Below, one piece after another: positions 32,106 through 40,192 of a stretch of 64,000 nt of DNA. The position numbers were made by a program, and so were the translations under genes. Origin of the DNA: an uncultured Kiritimatiellota bacterium (GTDB lineage Bacteria > Verrucomicrobiota > Kiritimatiellia > RFP12 > UBA1067); contig CAKUCX010000005.1 in assembly GCA_934643865.1 (NCBI GenBank), forward strand, positions 1-64,000, given 5' to 3'. Under the pieces are notes generated by a model. The model was given only the letters and a program-made list of their open reading frames with translations, ran no database searches and had not been told where the DNA came from. Position 1 is the stretch's first letter. Each line of letters starts with the position of its first letter.

Positions 32106-33830
32106 TCAGCGCGGCTGCGACGGGCGCAGGTCGTGTACGCGCAGTTCAAGGTGCGGCAAGCCGCATCCGTAGTCGGATGACGTCAGCGTGAAGTAGACGT
32201 CGTGCGGCTTCGCGGCCTCGGCGCGAAGGCCCTCGGCCCTCTCGCCATGCCCCCACCAGACGGCGCGCGGCACGTCGCGGTTCACGAACTCAAGCGACAG
32301 GTGCTTCCCCTCCGCCCCCATCACGGTGACCTCCCGCAGGGCGACGCCGCGCAGGCCAAAGACGGGTTCGGGATTTCCCTCGCCGAACGGCTCCAGCCCG
32401 CGCAGCGCCTGGACGAGGTCGGGCGTCAGGTCCTTCGGCTCCACCCAGCCGTCGAAGAGGCGCACGTCCACGGCCTCCGCCGCCGCCCGCTGCTTCGCAC
32501 ACGCCGTCGTGAACGCGGCCCGAAACGCCTCGAACGCCCCCGGCTTGACGGTGAACCCGCCAGCGGCGGCGTGGCCGCCAAAACGGACGAGGTGGTCCGA
32601 GGCGGTAGCGAGCGCGTCGTGGACGTTGTAGCCGTCGGGCGCGCGCACGCTACCCGTCTCGCCCACCGCGACGGCGGCCGGCACATGGTAGTGTTCCAGG
32701 AGGCGCGCGGCGACGATGCCCGCGACGCCGAGATGCCAGCCCTCTCCGCCCGTCGCGCCGCAGGCGACGACGGCCGCCGCGCCTTCGCCCGCGCCGATCT
32801 GCGCGCAGGCGGCCTCGAACATCCGCGCCTCGGCCCCCCGCCGCGTGGCGTTGAACCCCTCGACCGTGACGGCGCGCACGCGCGCCGCCTCGCGGTCTTC
32901 GCAGACGAGCAGGTCGAAGGCCGCGTCGGCCGTCGCCATGCGCCCGGCCGCGTTGATGCGCGGCGCGAAGAGAAAGCCGTAGTCGCGCACCGTGGGCGCA
33001 TGGACGCTGCGGGCCGCGTGGTCGCGCAGTTCGCGGAGGCCGAGCGGCGCGCAGCGCTCGAAGAGCGCGAGCGACTGCGCGACGAGGATGCGGTTCTGCC
33101 CCGTGAGCGCCACGAGGTCCGCAACCGTCGCAAGACCCGCGAGGACGAGGAGCGGACCGGCGAACTTCGGTCCCGCGTAGAGCCCGGCCGCCGTCGCGGC
33201 GCGCGCGAGCGCCGAGGCAAGGAAAAACGCGACGCCCGCCCCGCAGAGGTCTGCGCAGCCCGGACACGACTGGACACGCGGGTTGACGCGCGCGTCCGCC
33301 TCGGGCAGCCCTTCGCCGGGGAGGTGGTGGTCGGTGACGACGACCGCGACGCCCCGCGCCCGGAGCGCGGCGACTTCGCGCGGCGAGGAGATGCCGTTGT
33401 CCACCGTGACGACGAGCGCGGCGTCGGCGTGTTCGCACAGGAGGCGCGCCAGGGAGGCGGCGGTCATGCCGTAGCCTTCTTTGAAACGGTGCGGGATGAA
33501 CGCCTCGGCGTTGCCGCCCAGACGGCGGAGCGCCGTAACGAGAATCGCAGACGCGCACACGCCGTCCGCGTCGTAGTCGCCGAAGACGACGATCTTCCGC
33601 TTCGTGCGCAGAAACGGCAGGATGACCTGCACGGCGTCGGAAATCCCCGGCAGGTCCTCCGCGCGCGCGAGGCGGGCGAGCGACGGGTCGAGAAACGCCG
33701 CCAGCCCCTCCGCCGGCACGCCGCGCGCGGCGACGACGCGCGCGACAAGCGGCGCAAGCCCCTCCGCCTCCAGCGCGCGCAGGCGGGCCGCGTCAACGGC
33801 CCGCGCGCGCCATGCCGCCGCGTCCCCCAT
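32106..33830 (-). CDS. recJ: Single-stranded-DNA-specific exonuclease RecJ
   Basis: A 574-residue RecJ, the 5'-3' single-strand exonuclease of RecF-type recombination and base-excision or mismatch repair. DHH-family motifs are present: VVFGDYDADGVCASAIL (about 92-108), VTVDNGISS, VVVTDHHLPGEGL (about 176-188) and the DHHA1 segment VRFGGHAAAGGFTV. The C-terminal OB-like domain follows. The ATG at 33830 lies 20 bp after fabZ; the frame extends to 33887 inside fabZ, but the shorter start aligns with the family. It is the last gene of the fabHFZ operon. Confidence 0.92.
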   Translation of the reverse strand: MGDAAAWRARAVDAARLRALEAEGLAPLVARVVAARGVPAEGLAAFLDPSLARLARAEDLPGISDAVQVILPFLRTKRKIVVFGDYDADGVCASAILVTALRRLGGNAEAFIPHRFKEGYGMTAASLARLLCEHADAALVVTVDNGISSPREVAALRARGVAVVVTDHHLPGEGLPEADARVNPRVQSCPGCADLCGAGVAFFLASALARAATAAGLYAGPKFAGPLLVLAGLATVADLVALTGQNRILVAQSLALFERCAPLGLRELRDHAARSVHAPTVRDYGFLFAPRINAAGRMATADAAFDLLVCEDREAARVRAVTVEGFNATRRGAEARMFEAACAQIGAGEGAAAVVACGATGGEGWHLGVAGIVAARLLEHYHVPAAVAVGETGSVRAPDGYNVHDALATASDHLVRFGGHAAAGGFTVKPGAFEAFRAAFTTACAKQRAAAEAVDVRLFDGWVEPKDLTPDLVQALRGLEPFGEGNPEPVFGLRGVALREVTVMGAEGKHLSLEFVNRDVPRAVWWGHGERAEGLRAEAAKPHDVYFTLTSSDYGCGLPHLELRVHDLRPSQPR

Positions 33831-33850
33831 TGCGTGCGCGGGCGGGCCGC

Positions 33851-34321
33851 CTACGGGTTCAGCTTGTCCTGCGTGCTCAGCACGCACTTGACCTCGGCCT
33901 CGGCGGCGAGTTCATCGCCGACGTACCCCTTGAGGGCGAAGATGCCGAGGCGGCTCATCACGCGCACGTTCTGCGCAACGGTGACGAGCGTGTCGCCCGG
34001 CCGCACGGGCCGGCGGAAGCGCACCTTGTCGATGCCACCGAGAATGAACGCCGCCTGTCCTTCCGGCAGGATGCCGCGCGCGACGATCGACGCGCCCGCC
34101 ACCTGGCACATCGCCTCGACGAGGACGACGCCCGGCACGATCGGGAAGAACGGGAAATGCCCCCTGAAGAAGTCGTTCTTCTCCTTCGTGAACGTGTACG
34201 TCCCGAGCGCCCCCGTCTCGTCGCCGGAGACGAGCTCGTCGACGAAGAGGAACGGCTCGCGGTGCGGCAGCAGCTGGATGCCGGGGAGGTGGTACGTGTG
34301 CTTGAATGTCGGGAAGTCCAT
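33851..34321 (-). CDS. fabZ: 3-hydroxyacyl-[acyl-carrier-protein] dehydratase FabZ
   Basis: A 156-residue hot-dog-fold dehydratase of type II fatty-acid synthesis. The active-site His is in LLPHREPFLFVDELV (about 19) and the conserved GHFPFFPIVPGVVLVEAM (about 54-71) holds the catalytic Glu. It follows fabF by 9 bp. In many Gram-negatives fabZ neighbours lipid A genes; here it is grouped with fabH and fabF. Confidence 0.92.
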   Translation of the reverse strand: MDFPTFKHTYHLPGIQLLPHREPFLFVDELVSGDETGALGTYTFTKEKNDFFRGHFPFFPIVPGVVLVEAMCQVAGASIVARGILPEGQAAFILGGIDKVRFRRPVRPGDTLVTVAQNVRVMSRLGIFALKGYVGDELAAEAEVKCVLSTQDKLNP

Positions 34322-34330
34322 GTTGCCTCC

Positions 34331-35587
34331 TCAGCGCTTCTTGAAGACGAGGACGCCGTTGTGGCCGCCGAAGCCGAGCGACGTGGAGACGGCGACGCGG
34401 ATCTCCTTGGCGACGCCGGCGTTCGGCGTGTAGTCGAGGTCGCACGCGGGGTCGGGGTTCTCGTAGTTGATGGTGGGCGGCACGAAGGCGTCCGTGATCG
34501 CGAGCGCGCAGAACGCGGCTTCGAGGGCGCCCGTCGCGCCGAGCAGGTGGCCGGTCATCGACTTCGTGGAGGAGATCTTGATCCTGCGGGCCTGTTCGTC
34601 GCCGAAGACTTCCTTGAACGCCTTCGTCTCCATGACGTCGTTCAGGTGGGTGGAGGTGCCGTGCGCGTTGATGTAGTCCACCGTGGAGAGGTCGTCCACC
34701 GCCGCGTCCTGCAGCGCGAGGCGGATCGCCTTCACCGCGCCCGCGCCGGACGGGTCCGGGGCCGTGATGTGGTAGGCGTCGGACGTGGCGCCGTAGCCGG
34801 CAAGCTCGCAGTAGGCGCGCGCGCCGCGCGCCTTCGCGTGTTCCTCGCTTTCGAGAATGAGAACGGCCGCGCCCTCGCCCATCACGAAGCCGCAGCGGTC
34901 GGCGTTGAACGGACGGGACGCCTTTTCGGGCCGGTCGTTGAACTGCGTGGCGAGGGCCTTCATCTTCATGAACCCGCCCACGGCGAATTCGGCGATCGTC
35001 GCCTCCGTGCCGCCCGCGATCACCACGTCGGCGCGTCCGGCGCGGATCATGTCGAGCGACACGCCCAGCGCGTCCGTGGAGGAGGCGCACGCGGTGACGA
35101 CCACCTGGGCGGGGCCCTTCGCACCGAGCGTCATCGAGACGTTTCCGGCGGCCTCGTTCGCGATCAGCTCGGGGATGGCGAGCGGGGAGAGACGGTCCGG
35201 CCCGCGCTCGAAAAGCGTCTGCCACGCCACGCCGTTCGTCTCCATGCCGCCGATGCCGTTGCCGAGGATCGTCGCCACGCGGTCCATGTCGGGCTTCGCC
35301 TCGTCGGTATAGCCGGAGTCCTTCCACGCCTCGACGGCGGCGGCGACGGCGTACTTCGAGAAGAGGTCCATGTGGCGCGCGGCCTTGCGGTCCACGTAGC
35401 CCGTCTCGTCCAGGTAGGCGTCGAAGTTCTTCACTTCACCCGCGACCTGGCAGGTGCAGCGCGAGGGATCGAACCGCGTGATGCGCGTGATGCCGCACGC
35501 GCCGGCCTTGACGGCGGCCCATGTGGCGTCCTTGCCGTTGCCGCACGGCGTGACCATTCCGATGCCCGTGATGACGACTTTCTTCAT
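34331..35587 (-). CDS. fabF: 3-oxoacyl-[acyl-carrier-protein] synthase II (KAS II)
   Basis: A 418-residue condensing enzyme that extends acyl-ACP with malonyl-ACP. The catalytic triad is visible: nucleophile Cys in VVTACASSTDA (about 165), His in INAHGTSTHLND (about 300) and His in KSMTGHLLGATG (about 340). The start MKKVVITGIGMVTP at 35587 has AGGAG upstream. It lies 38 bp after fabH. No acpP, fabD or fabG is present in this cluster, so these must be encoded elsewhere. Confidence 0.94.
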   Translation of the reverse strand: MKKVVITGIGMVTPCGNGKDATWAAVKAGACGITRITRFDPSRCTCQVAGEVKNFDAYLDETGYVDRKAARHMDLFSKYAVAAAVEAWKDSGYTDEAKPDMDRVATILGNGIGGMETNGVAWQTLFERGPDRLSPLAIPELIANEAAGNVSMTLGAKGPAQVVVTACASSTDALGVSLDMIRAGRADVVIAGGTEATIAEFAVGGFMKMKALATQFNDRPEKASRPFNADRCGFVMGEGAAVLILESEEHAKARGARAYCELAGYGATSDAYHITAPDPSGAGAVKAIRLALQDAAVDDLSTVDYINAHGTSTHLNDVMETKAFKEVFGDEQARRIKISSTKSMTGHLLGATGALEAAFCALAITDAFVPPTINYENPDPACDLDYTPNAGVAKEIRVAVSTSLGFGGHNGVLVFKKR

Positions 35588-35625
35588 GATGTTCTTCTCC
35601 TTTAAGATGCCGTTGGACGCCGCGC

Positions 35626-36609
35626 CTACAGGTGTGGCCACTGCATGTACGTGCCCGCGTAGGTGAGGCCCGCGCCGAAGCCGCAGAGGACGAGCTTCAT
35701 GCCGTCCGCCAGCTCGCCCTTCCGCACGGCCTCGTCGAGCGCGAGCGGAATCGAGGCGGCGGACGTGTTGCCCGTCGTCTCCAGGTTGAGGTAGAACTTC
35801 TCCAGCGGCAGCTTCATGCGCCGCGCGACGGCCTCGATGATGCGACCGTTCGCCTGGTGGGCGAAGACGCGGTCGAGGCGGTCGGGCGTCGTGCCGAGCG
35901 CCGCGCAGAGCTGTGTCGTGACCTTCGAGAGGGCGCGCACCGCGAACGCGAAGACGTCGTGCCCCTGCAGCACGAGGTAGGGGATCTTCACCGTGCCGGG
36001 CTCCGCGCGGCGGCGCGCGCCGCCCTCGCGCGAGATGAAGCCCGCGCCGTTGCCGTCGGCCCAGAGGACGGTGTGCGCGTCCGGGCCTTCCTCGCCGGGG
36101 ACGTCGCCCAGCACCACGGCGCCCGCGCCGTCGCCGAAGAGGATGCAGCTCGACCGGTCGCGCCAGTCGACGACGCGCGAGAGCGTCTCCGCGCCGATTA
36201 CGATCGCCTTGCGCAACGGGTTCACCTTCACCCAGCAGCGCGCCTGGTCAAGCGCGTAGACGAAACCCGCGCAGGCGGCCTGGAGGTCGTAGGCGCCCGT
36301 GGCGGGGCAGCCGAGCGCGGCCTGCACGAGGCACGCCGTGGAGGGGAAGGTGTTGTAGTCCGGCGAGCTCGTCGCCACCACGATGAGCCCGATCTCCTCC
36401 GGCGCGGCGCCGGCCGCCGCCATCGCCGCGCGCGCGGCCTTCGTGGCCATCGTGGACGTGCAGTCGTCGTCGTCCGCGATGTGACGGGCGTGGATGCCCG
36501 TGTGGGAGAAAATCCAGGCGTCGGACGTGTCGAGCGACCGTGCGAGGTCGTCGTTCGTCACAACCTTGGGCGGCAGGTAGCTGCCCGTTCCGAGAATCTT
36601 GAGCGCCAT
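35626..36609 (-). CDS. fabH: 3-oxoacyl-[acyl-carrier-protein] synthase III (KAS III)
   Basis: A 327-residue initiating condensing enzyme joining acetyl-CoA (or another acyl-CoA) with malonyl-ACP. The Cys-His-Asn triad lies in DLQAACAGFVYAL (Cys, about 113), FAHQANGRIIEAVA (His, about 250) and TGNTSAASIPLALDE (Asn, about 280). The ATG at 36609 follows a leader made of short tandem repeats. It heads the fabH-fabF-fabZ-recJ group. Confidence 0.94.
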   Translation of the reverse strand: MALKILGTGSYLPPKVVTNDDLARSLDTSDAWIFSHTGIHARHIADDDDCTSTMATKAARAAMAAAGAAPEEIGLIVVATSSPDYNTFPSTACLVQAALGCPATGAYDLQAACAGFVYALDQARCWVKVNPLRKAIVIGAETLSRVVDWRDRSSCILFGDGAGAVVLGDVPGEEGPDAHTVLWADGNGAGFISREGGARRRAEPGTVKIPYLVLQGHDVFAFAVRALSKVTTQLCAALGTTPDRLDRVFAHQANGRIIEAVARRMKLPLEKFYLNLETTGNTSAASIPLALDEAVRKGELADGMKLVLCGFGAGLTYAGTYMQWPHL

Positions 36610-36615
36610 GTTGTG

Positions 36616-36694
36616 GTGATTAAGTGGTTAAGTGGTTAAGTAGTTAAGTAGGGTTAAGTGGTTAAGTAGGTAAGTAGGTAAGTGGTTAAGTGGT
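36616..36694. repeat. Imperfect 8-9-bp tandem repeats in the fabH leader
   Basis: About nine or ten imperfect copies of a unit like ttaagtggt or taagtagg fill 36616-36694. They end 7 bp before the fabH start codon, and ptsI ends on the other side at 36716. In the minus-strand transcript they read as repeats of ACTTAACC. The tract is far less GC-rich than its surroundings, and no Shine-Dalgarno interrupts it. Confidence 0.85.
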
Positions 36695-36715
36695 GTGCCG
36701 AAGCGGGCCGGGACG

Positions 36716-38494
36716 TCAAGGGGACGTGAAGAACGACTGGATCTCCTCCAGCTGGGGGACCTTCTCGACGAGGTAGGCGCGGCAGAGCGCGTAGATCTCC
36801 GCCGCAGAGCCGTCCGCGCACGCGGCGCGCGCGCGGTCCGCAAGCGTCTGCAGATCGGATCGCGTGAGCGCGCCAAGCACCTTGCGGAGGACGGGGATGT
36901 AGCTCGCGCTCATCGACAGCTCGCGCACGCCGAGGCCCACCCAGAGCGCGCCGAGCACGGGGTCGCTCGCCGTCTCGCCACACACGGCGACGGGGATGCC
37001 CGCCGCCGCCGCCGCCTTCACCGTCATGTCCACGAGGCGGATGACGGCGGGGTTCGTCGGCTGGTAGAGGTAGGCGACCTGCTCGTTGCCGCGGTCGGCC
37101 GCGAGCGTGTACTGCACGAGGTCGTTCGTCCCGATGGAGAAGAAGTCGACCTCGCGCGCGAGCTGGTCGGCGCAGAGCGCGGCGGAGGGGATCTCGACCA
37201 TGCACCCCACGGGGATCTTCTCGTCGAAGGCGACGCCCTCCGCGCGCAGGGCGTCCTTCGCGCGCCGCAGCTCGTCGTTCGCCTCACGCAGCTCCTGCGC
37301 CGTCGCGACCATCGGCCACATGATCGCCGAGGGCCCCACGGCGCTCGCGCGCAGGATCGCGCGCACCTGGGCCTGGAACGCCGCGCGGTGGGCGAAGAGC
37401 CAGCGGATCGAGCGGCAGCCGAGAAAGGGGTTCGCCTCGTGCGACGGCGCGCCGCGCATGAGCTTGTCGCCGCCGAGGTCGAGCGCGCGGAAGACGACGC
37501 GCGCCTCGGGGCCCATCGCGGCGGCCGCGCGCACGGCGTCCGCGTAGACCGCCGCCTGCTCCGCCTCGGTCGGCTCGTGGTCGCCGCCGAGCCACAGGTA
37601 CTCCGTGCGGTAGAGCCCCACGCCCTGCGCGCCGAACGCGGCGAAGCCGCCCATCGGCACGCCCGGCTGGGCGTTCGCGCAGAAATGGACGCGCGGGCCG
37701 TCCTTCGCCGTCCCGGCGCGGTCCTCCGCGAGGAGCGCGAGAAGCTCGCGCTCGCGCTTGACGAGGCGGGCGAACTCGGCGCACGTGCGCACGTCGGGGT
37801 TCACGGTGACGGCGCCGTTCGTGCCGTCGAGCAGCACGTCGTCGCCGGGCTTCACGCGGGAGACGATGTCCCCGAGGCCCACGACGGCGGGGATGCCCAT
37901 GATGCGCGCGAGGAGCGCGACGTGCGACGTCGCCGAGCCGCGGTCCGTCGCGAAGCCGAGCACGCGCGCGCGCGGCAGCGCGACCGTGTCGGACGGCGTG
38001 AGGTCGGCGGCGACGATGATGACCGGCTCGGTGATCTGCGCGAAGGCGTTGCCCGTGCGCCCGAGGAGGACGCGCAGGACGCGCCGCTCCACGTCCTCGA
38101 CGTCGCGCACGCGCTCGCGCAAGTAGGGGTCCTTCATCCGCGCGAAGAGCGCGCGGAACTCGGCCACCGCGCGGCGCACGGCCGCCTCGGCGTTGACGCG
38201 CCGCTCGCGGATCAGGCGCTCGACCGACCGGCGGATGGACGCGTCTTCCAGGATCTCCAGATGGTTCGCGAAGACGTCGGCAGCGTGCCCGCCCCGCGCG
38301 CCGAGCTGGGCGACGAGGGCCTCGATCTGCGCGCGCGTCTCGACGCGCGCCGCGTCGTAGCGGGCAACCTCGGCCGCGACGCGCGCGGGCGCGATCTCGT
38401 ACTCGGGGACGTTCTGGACGTCGTCGGGGCGATGCACGAAGACGGGCCCCGCGGCAAAGCCGCGCGAGACGGCAATGCCGGTGACGGTGACCAT
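36716..38494 (-). CDS. ptsI: Phosphoenolpyruvate-protein phosphotransferase (PTS enzyme I)
   Basis: A 592-residue enzyme I that takes phosphate from PEP and passes it to HPr. The phospho-His motif is GSATSHVALLAR (about 185-196); the PEP-binding barrel shows GVGLYRTEYLWLG, CGETASDP and IGTNDLVQYTLAADRGNE. The start MVTVTGIAVSRG aligns with the family, yet GGAGGAG lies 21 nt upstream, separated from the ATG by a stable hairpin (GCGGGC/GCCCGC, 38496-38512) that would leave only 4 nt if folded. No sugar-specific EII component is in the window, so the system may be regulatory. Confidence 0.93.
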   Translation of the reverse strand: MVTVTGIAVSRGFAAGPVFVHRPDDVQNVPEYEIAPARVAAEVARYDAARVETRAQIEALVAQLGARGGHAADVFANHLEILEDASIRRSVERLIRERRVNAEAAVRRAVAEFRALFARMKDPYLRERVRDVEDVERRVLRVLLGRTGNAFAQITEPVIIVAADLTPSDTVALPRARVLGFATDRGSATSHVALLARIMGIPAVVGLGDIVSRVKPGDDVLLDGTNGAVTVNPDVRTCAEFARLVKRERELLALLAEDRAGTAKDGPRVHFCANAQPGVPMGGFAAFGAQGVGLYRTEYLWLGGDHEPTEAEQAAVYADAVRAAAAMGPEARVVFRALDLGGDKLMRGAPSHEANPFLGCRSIRWLFAHRAAFQAQVRAILRASAVGPSAIMWPMVATAQELREANDELRRAKDALRAEGVAFDEKIPVGCMVEIPSAALCADQLAREVDFFSIGTNDLVQYTLAADRGNEQVAYLYQPTNPAVIRLVDMTVKAAAAAGIPVAVCGETASDPVLGALWVGLGVRELSMSASYIPVLRKVLGALTRSDLQTLADRARAACADGSAAEIYALCRAYLVEKVPQLEEIQSFFTSP

Positions 38495-38495
38495 C

Positions 38496-38522
38496 GCGGG
38501 CTTCGCGCCCGCTCTCTCCTCC
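38496..38522 (-). promoter_or_regulatory. Shine-Dalgarno with intervening hairpin before ptsI
   Basis: GGAGGAG (38522-38516), AGA, then a 6-bp GC stem with a 5-nt GCGAA loop (38512-38496), one base, and the ATG at 38494. The hairpin brings an over-distant ribosome-binding site to about 4 nt from the start codon. Confidence 0.5.
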
Positions 38523-38541
38523 TGCCCGCCCACGTCGCGCG

Positions 38542-38829
38542 CTACTGCTCGTCGGGGATGTCGAACTTGCGCTGCACGAGCGCCTCAAGCTCGTCGAGGA
38601 CCTCGTGCGCCTGGGGGCCCGTCGCCGTGACGGCGAGCTTCGTGCCGCACGTCGCCTCCAGCGTCATGAGCGCCATGATGGACTTCCCGCTCACCACGTT
38701 CCCGTCCTTCTCCACTTCGACGTCCGCGTCGAAGCGCGAGGCGATCTTCGCGAAAAGGCCCGCCGGCCGCACGTGGAGGCCGTATTTGTTGATCAGGACG
38801 AGGTCCCGGGTTTCCTTCTGGTCAGCCAT
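38542..38829 (-). CDS. ptsH: Phosphocarrier protein HPr
   Basis: A 95-residue HPr. The EI-phosphorylated His lies in INKYGLHVRPAGLFAK (about 19) and the HPrK-phosphorylated Ser in VSGKSIMALMTLEA (about 50). Both sites are intact, which fits the adjacent hprK and ptsI genes. The ATG overlaps the hprK stop by 8 bp, and ptsI starts 47 bp downstream. Confidence 0.94.
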   Translation of the reverse strand: MADQKETRDLVLINKYGLHVRPAGLFAKIASRFDADVEVEKDGNVVSGKSIMALMTLEATCGTKLAVTATGPQAHEVLDELEALVQRKFDIPDEQ

Positions 38830-39808
38830 GTTCTTCTCCTTCGCAAGTTCCCGCCGCGCGGGCGCAGAGCTGCGCGTCCAGCGCCTTCACGGCGTCATGT
38901 CCGGCGGCGAGCAGCTTGTACTGCTGGGCGGCCGTCTCGACGAGATTGACGAGATCGCGCCCGGCCGCGACCGGGATCGTGATCTGCGGCACCTCCACGC
39001 CGAGGATCGTGCGCGTCCGGCGCTCCTCCCCGGTGCGGTCGAGTTCGCCCTCGGTCTCCTTCATGCTCTTGAGGGTGACGACGAGGTCGAGCTCCTTCTC
39101 GGCGCGCACGGCGGTGACGCCGAACACGCTGGGCACATGGATGATCCCGATGCCCCGGATCTCCATGTAGTTGCGCGTGGCCGAGGAGGCCGTCGCGAAC
39201 AGCCGGTTCGCGGCGACGTCCTTGCGCAGGCACGTGAGGTCGTCGGCGACGAGCGCGTTGCCGTGCTTGATGAGGCCGAGCGCCGTCTCGCTCTTGCCGA
39301 GGCCCGGCGCGCCTTCGAGCATCACGCCCAGGCCCGCCACCTCCACGGTCGTCCCGTAGAGGCGGATCTTCGGCGCGCGCAGCTTCTCCAGGACGAACGT
39401 CGCCTGGTGGAAGAAGATGCGCGTGAGGAGCGCCGTGCGGCAGACGACCGCCCCCACCGACTCGGCCAGCGACGCGATGGCGGCGGGGACTTCCAGCCCG
39501 CACGCGAAGATGAGGCAGTAGGCCCCGCGGTCGAAGAGCGCCTTCACGCGCGCGAGGCGCACGCCGCTCTCCAGGCTTTCGAGGTAGGCCATCTCGGCCT
39601 GCCCGATCACCTGGATGCGGCGCCACGCGAAGAAGCCGTAGAATCCCGTGAGGGCGAGGCCGGGGCGGTTGCACATCGGTTCGAGGACCTCGCGCTCCAG
39701 TCCGGCGCCGCCCACGACGACCTCCATGCGCAGGCGTTCGGCGCCCGCCGCGACGAAGGCGCGGAGGGTGAACGGCGTGGAGGGCGGCGTCTGTTCGGCG
39801 GATTCCAC
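38822..39808 (-). CDS. hprK: HPr kinase/phosphorylase
   Basis: A 328-residue bifunctional kinase/phosphorylase that acts on the regulatory Ser of HPr. Walker A is LEGAPGLGKSETAL (about 163-176), the family signature is YMEIRGIGIIHVPSVFG (about 215), and the C-terminal helix region VNLVETAAQQYKLLAAG is conserved. The N-terminal domain is complete. It sits between hpf and ptsH, where proteobacteria usually carry ptsN after rpoN and hpf. This indicates HPr-Ser-P signalling. Confidence 0.94.
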   Translation of the reverse strand: MESAEQTPPSTPFTLRAFVAAGAERLRMEVVVGGAGLEREVLEPMCNRPGLALTGFYGFFAWRRIQVIGQAEMAYLESLESGVRLARVKALFDRGAYCLIFACGLEVPAAIASLAESVGAVVCRTALLTRIFFHQATFVLEKLRAPKIRLYGTTVEVAGLGVMLEGAPGLGKSETALGLIKHGNALVADDLTCLRKDVAANRLFATASSATRNYMEIRGIGIIHVPSVFGVTAVRAEKELDLVVTLKSMKETEGELDRTGEERRTRTILGVEVPQITIPVAAGRDLVNLVETAAQQYKLLAAGHDAVKALDAQLCARAAGTCEGEEHG

Positions 39809-39817
39809 GGCGGCGCC

Positions 39818-40153
39818 TCAGTTGCGGGGCGAGTCGGCGCGCGCGGCGCGCACGCTGCCCTTGCGCGCCTTCACGCGCATCTTGAGGAGCTGGCGCTCCG
39901 CGCGGGCGGCGGCGGCGTCGATGACGCTCTTGCCGCTCTCGCTGAACTCCTTCGCGCCCACGGCCACCTCGCCGAGGCGGTTCGCCACGACCTCGGCCAT
40001 GTACATGTGCTTCTTCGCGTCGACGTCGATGACGACCGAAACCTTCGTCACCTTCGGGAAGGAGACCTGCAGCTTCTCCATGCGCTTCTGCGCGTATTCC
40101 TTGAGCGCTTCGATCTTCACGTCGCTGTGGCGCATCGTCACTTCAATGGACAT
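39818..40153 (-). CDS. hpf: Ribosome hibernation-promoting factor, short form
   Basis: A 111-residue HPF/YfiA protein that binds the 30S decoding site and promotes inactive ribosome dimers or stabilised monomers. The fold is seen in MSIEVTMRHSDVKIEALKEY and MYMAEVVANRLGEVAVGA. There is no long C-terminal dimerisation domain; instead a short Arg/Lys-rich tail (KMRVKARKGSVRAARAD). A strong AAGGAGGT precedes the ATG at 40153. Between lptB and hpf there are 39 bp and no rpoN, unlike the proteobacterial order. Confidence 0.92.
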   Translation of the reverse strand: MSIEVTMRHSDVKIEALKEYAQKRMEKLQVSFPKVTKVSVVIDVDAKKHMYMAEVVANRLGEVAVGAKEFSESGKSVIDAAAARAERQLLKMRVKARKGSVRAARADSPRN

Positions 40154-40192
40154 CCGATACCTCCTTGTGCTTTTATGCTTCGTTGTTAAATG

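Noticed and set aside
33830..33887. Longer recJ start at 33887
   Set aside because: It would overlap the fabZ end, and the added residues do not align with RecJ.
36616..36694. CRISPR array
   Set aside because: The repeats are contiguous 8-9-bp units without spacers, and no cas genes are nearby.
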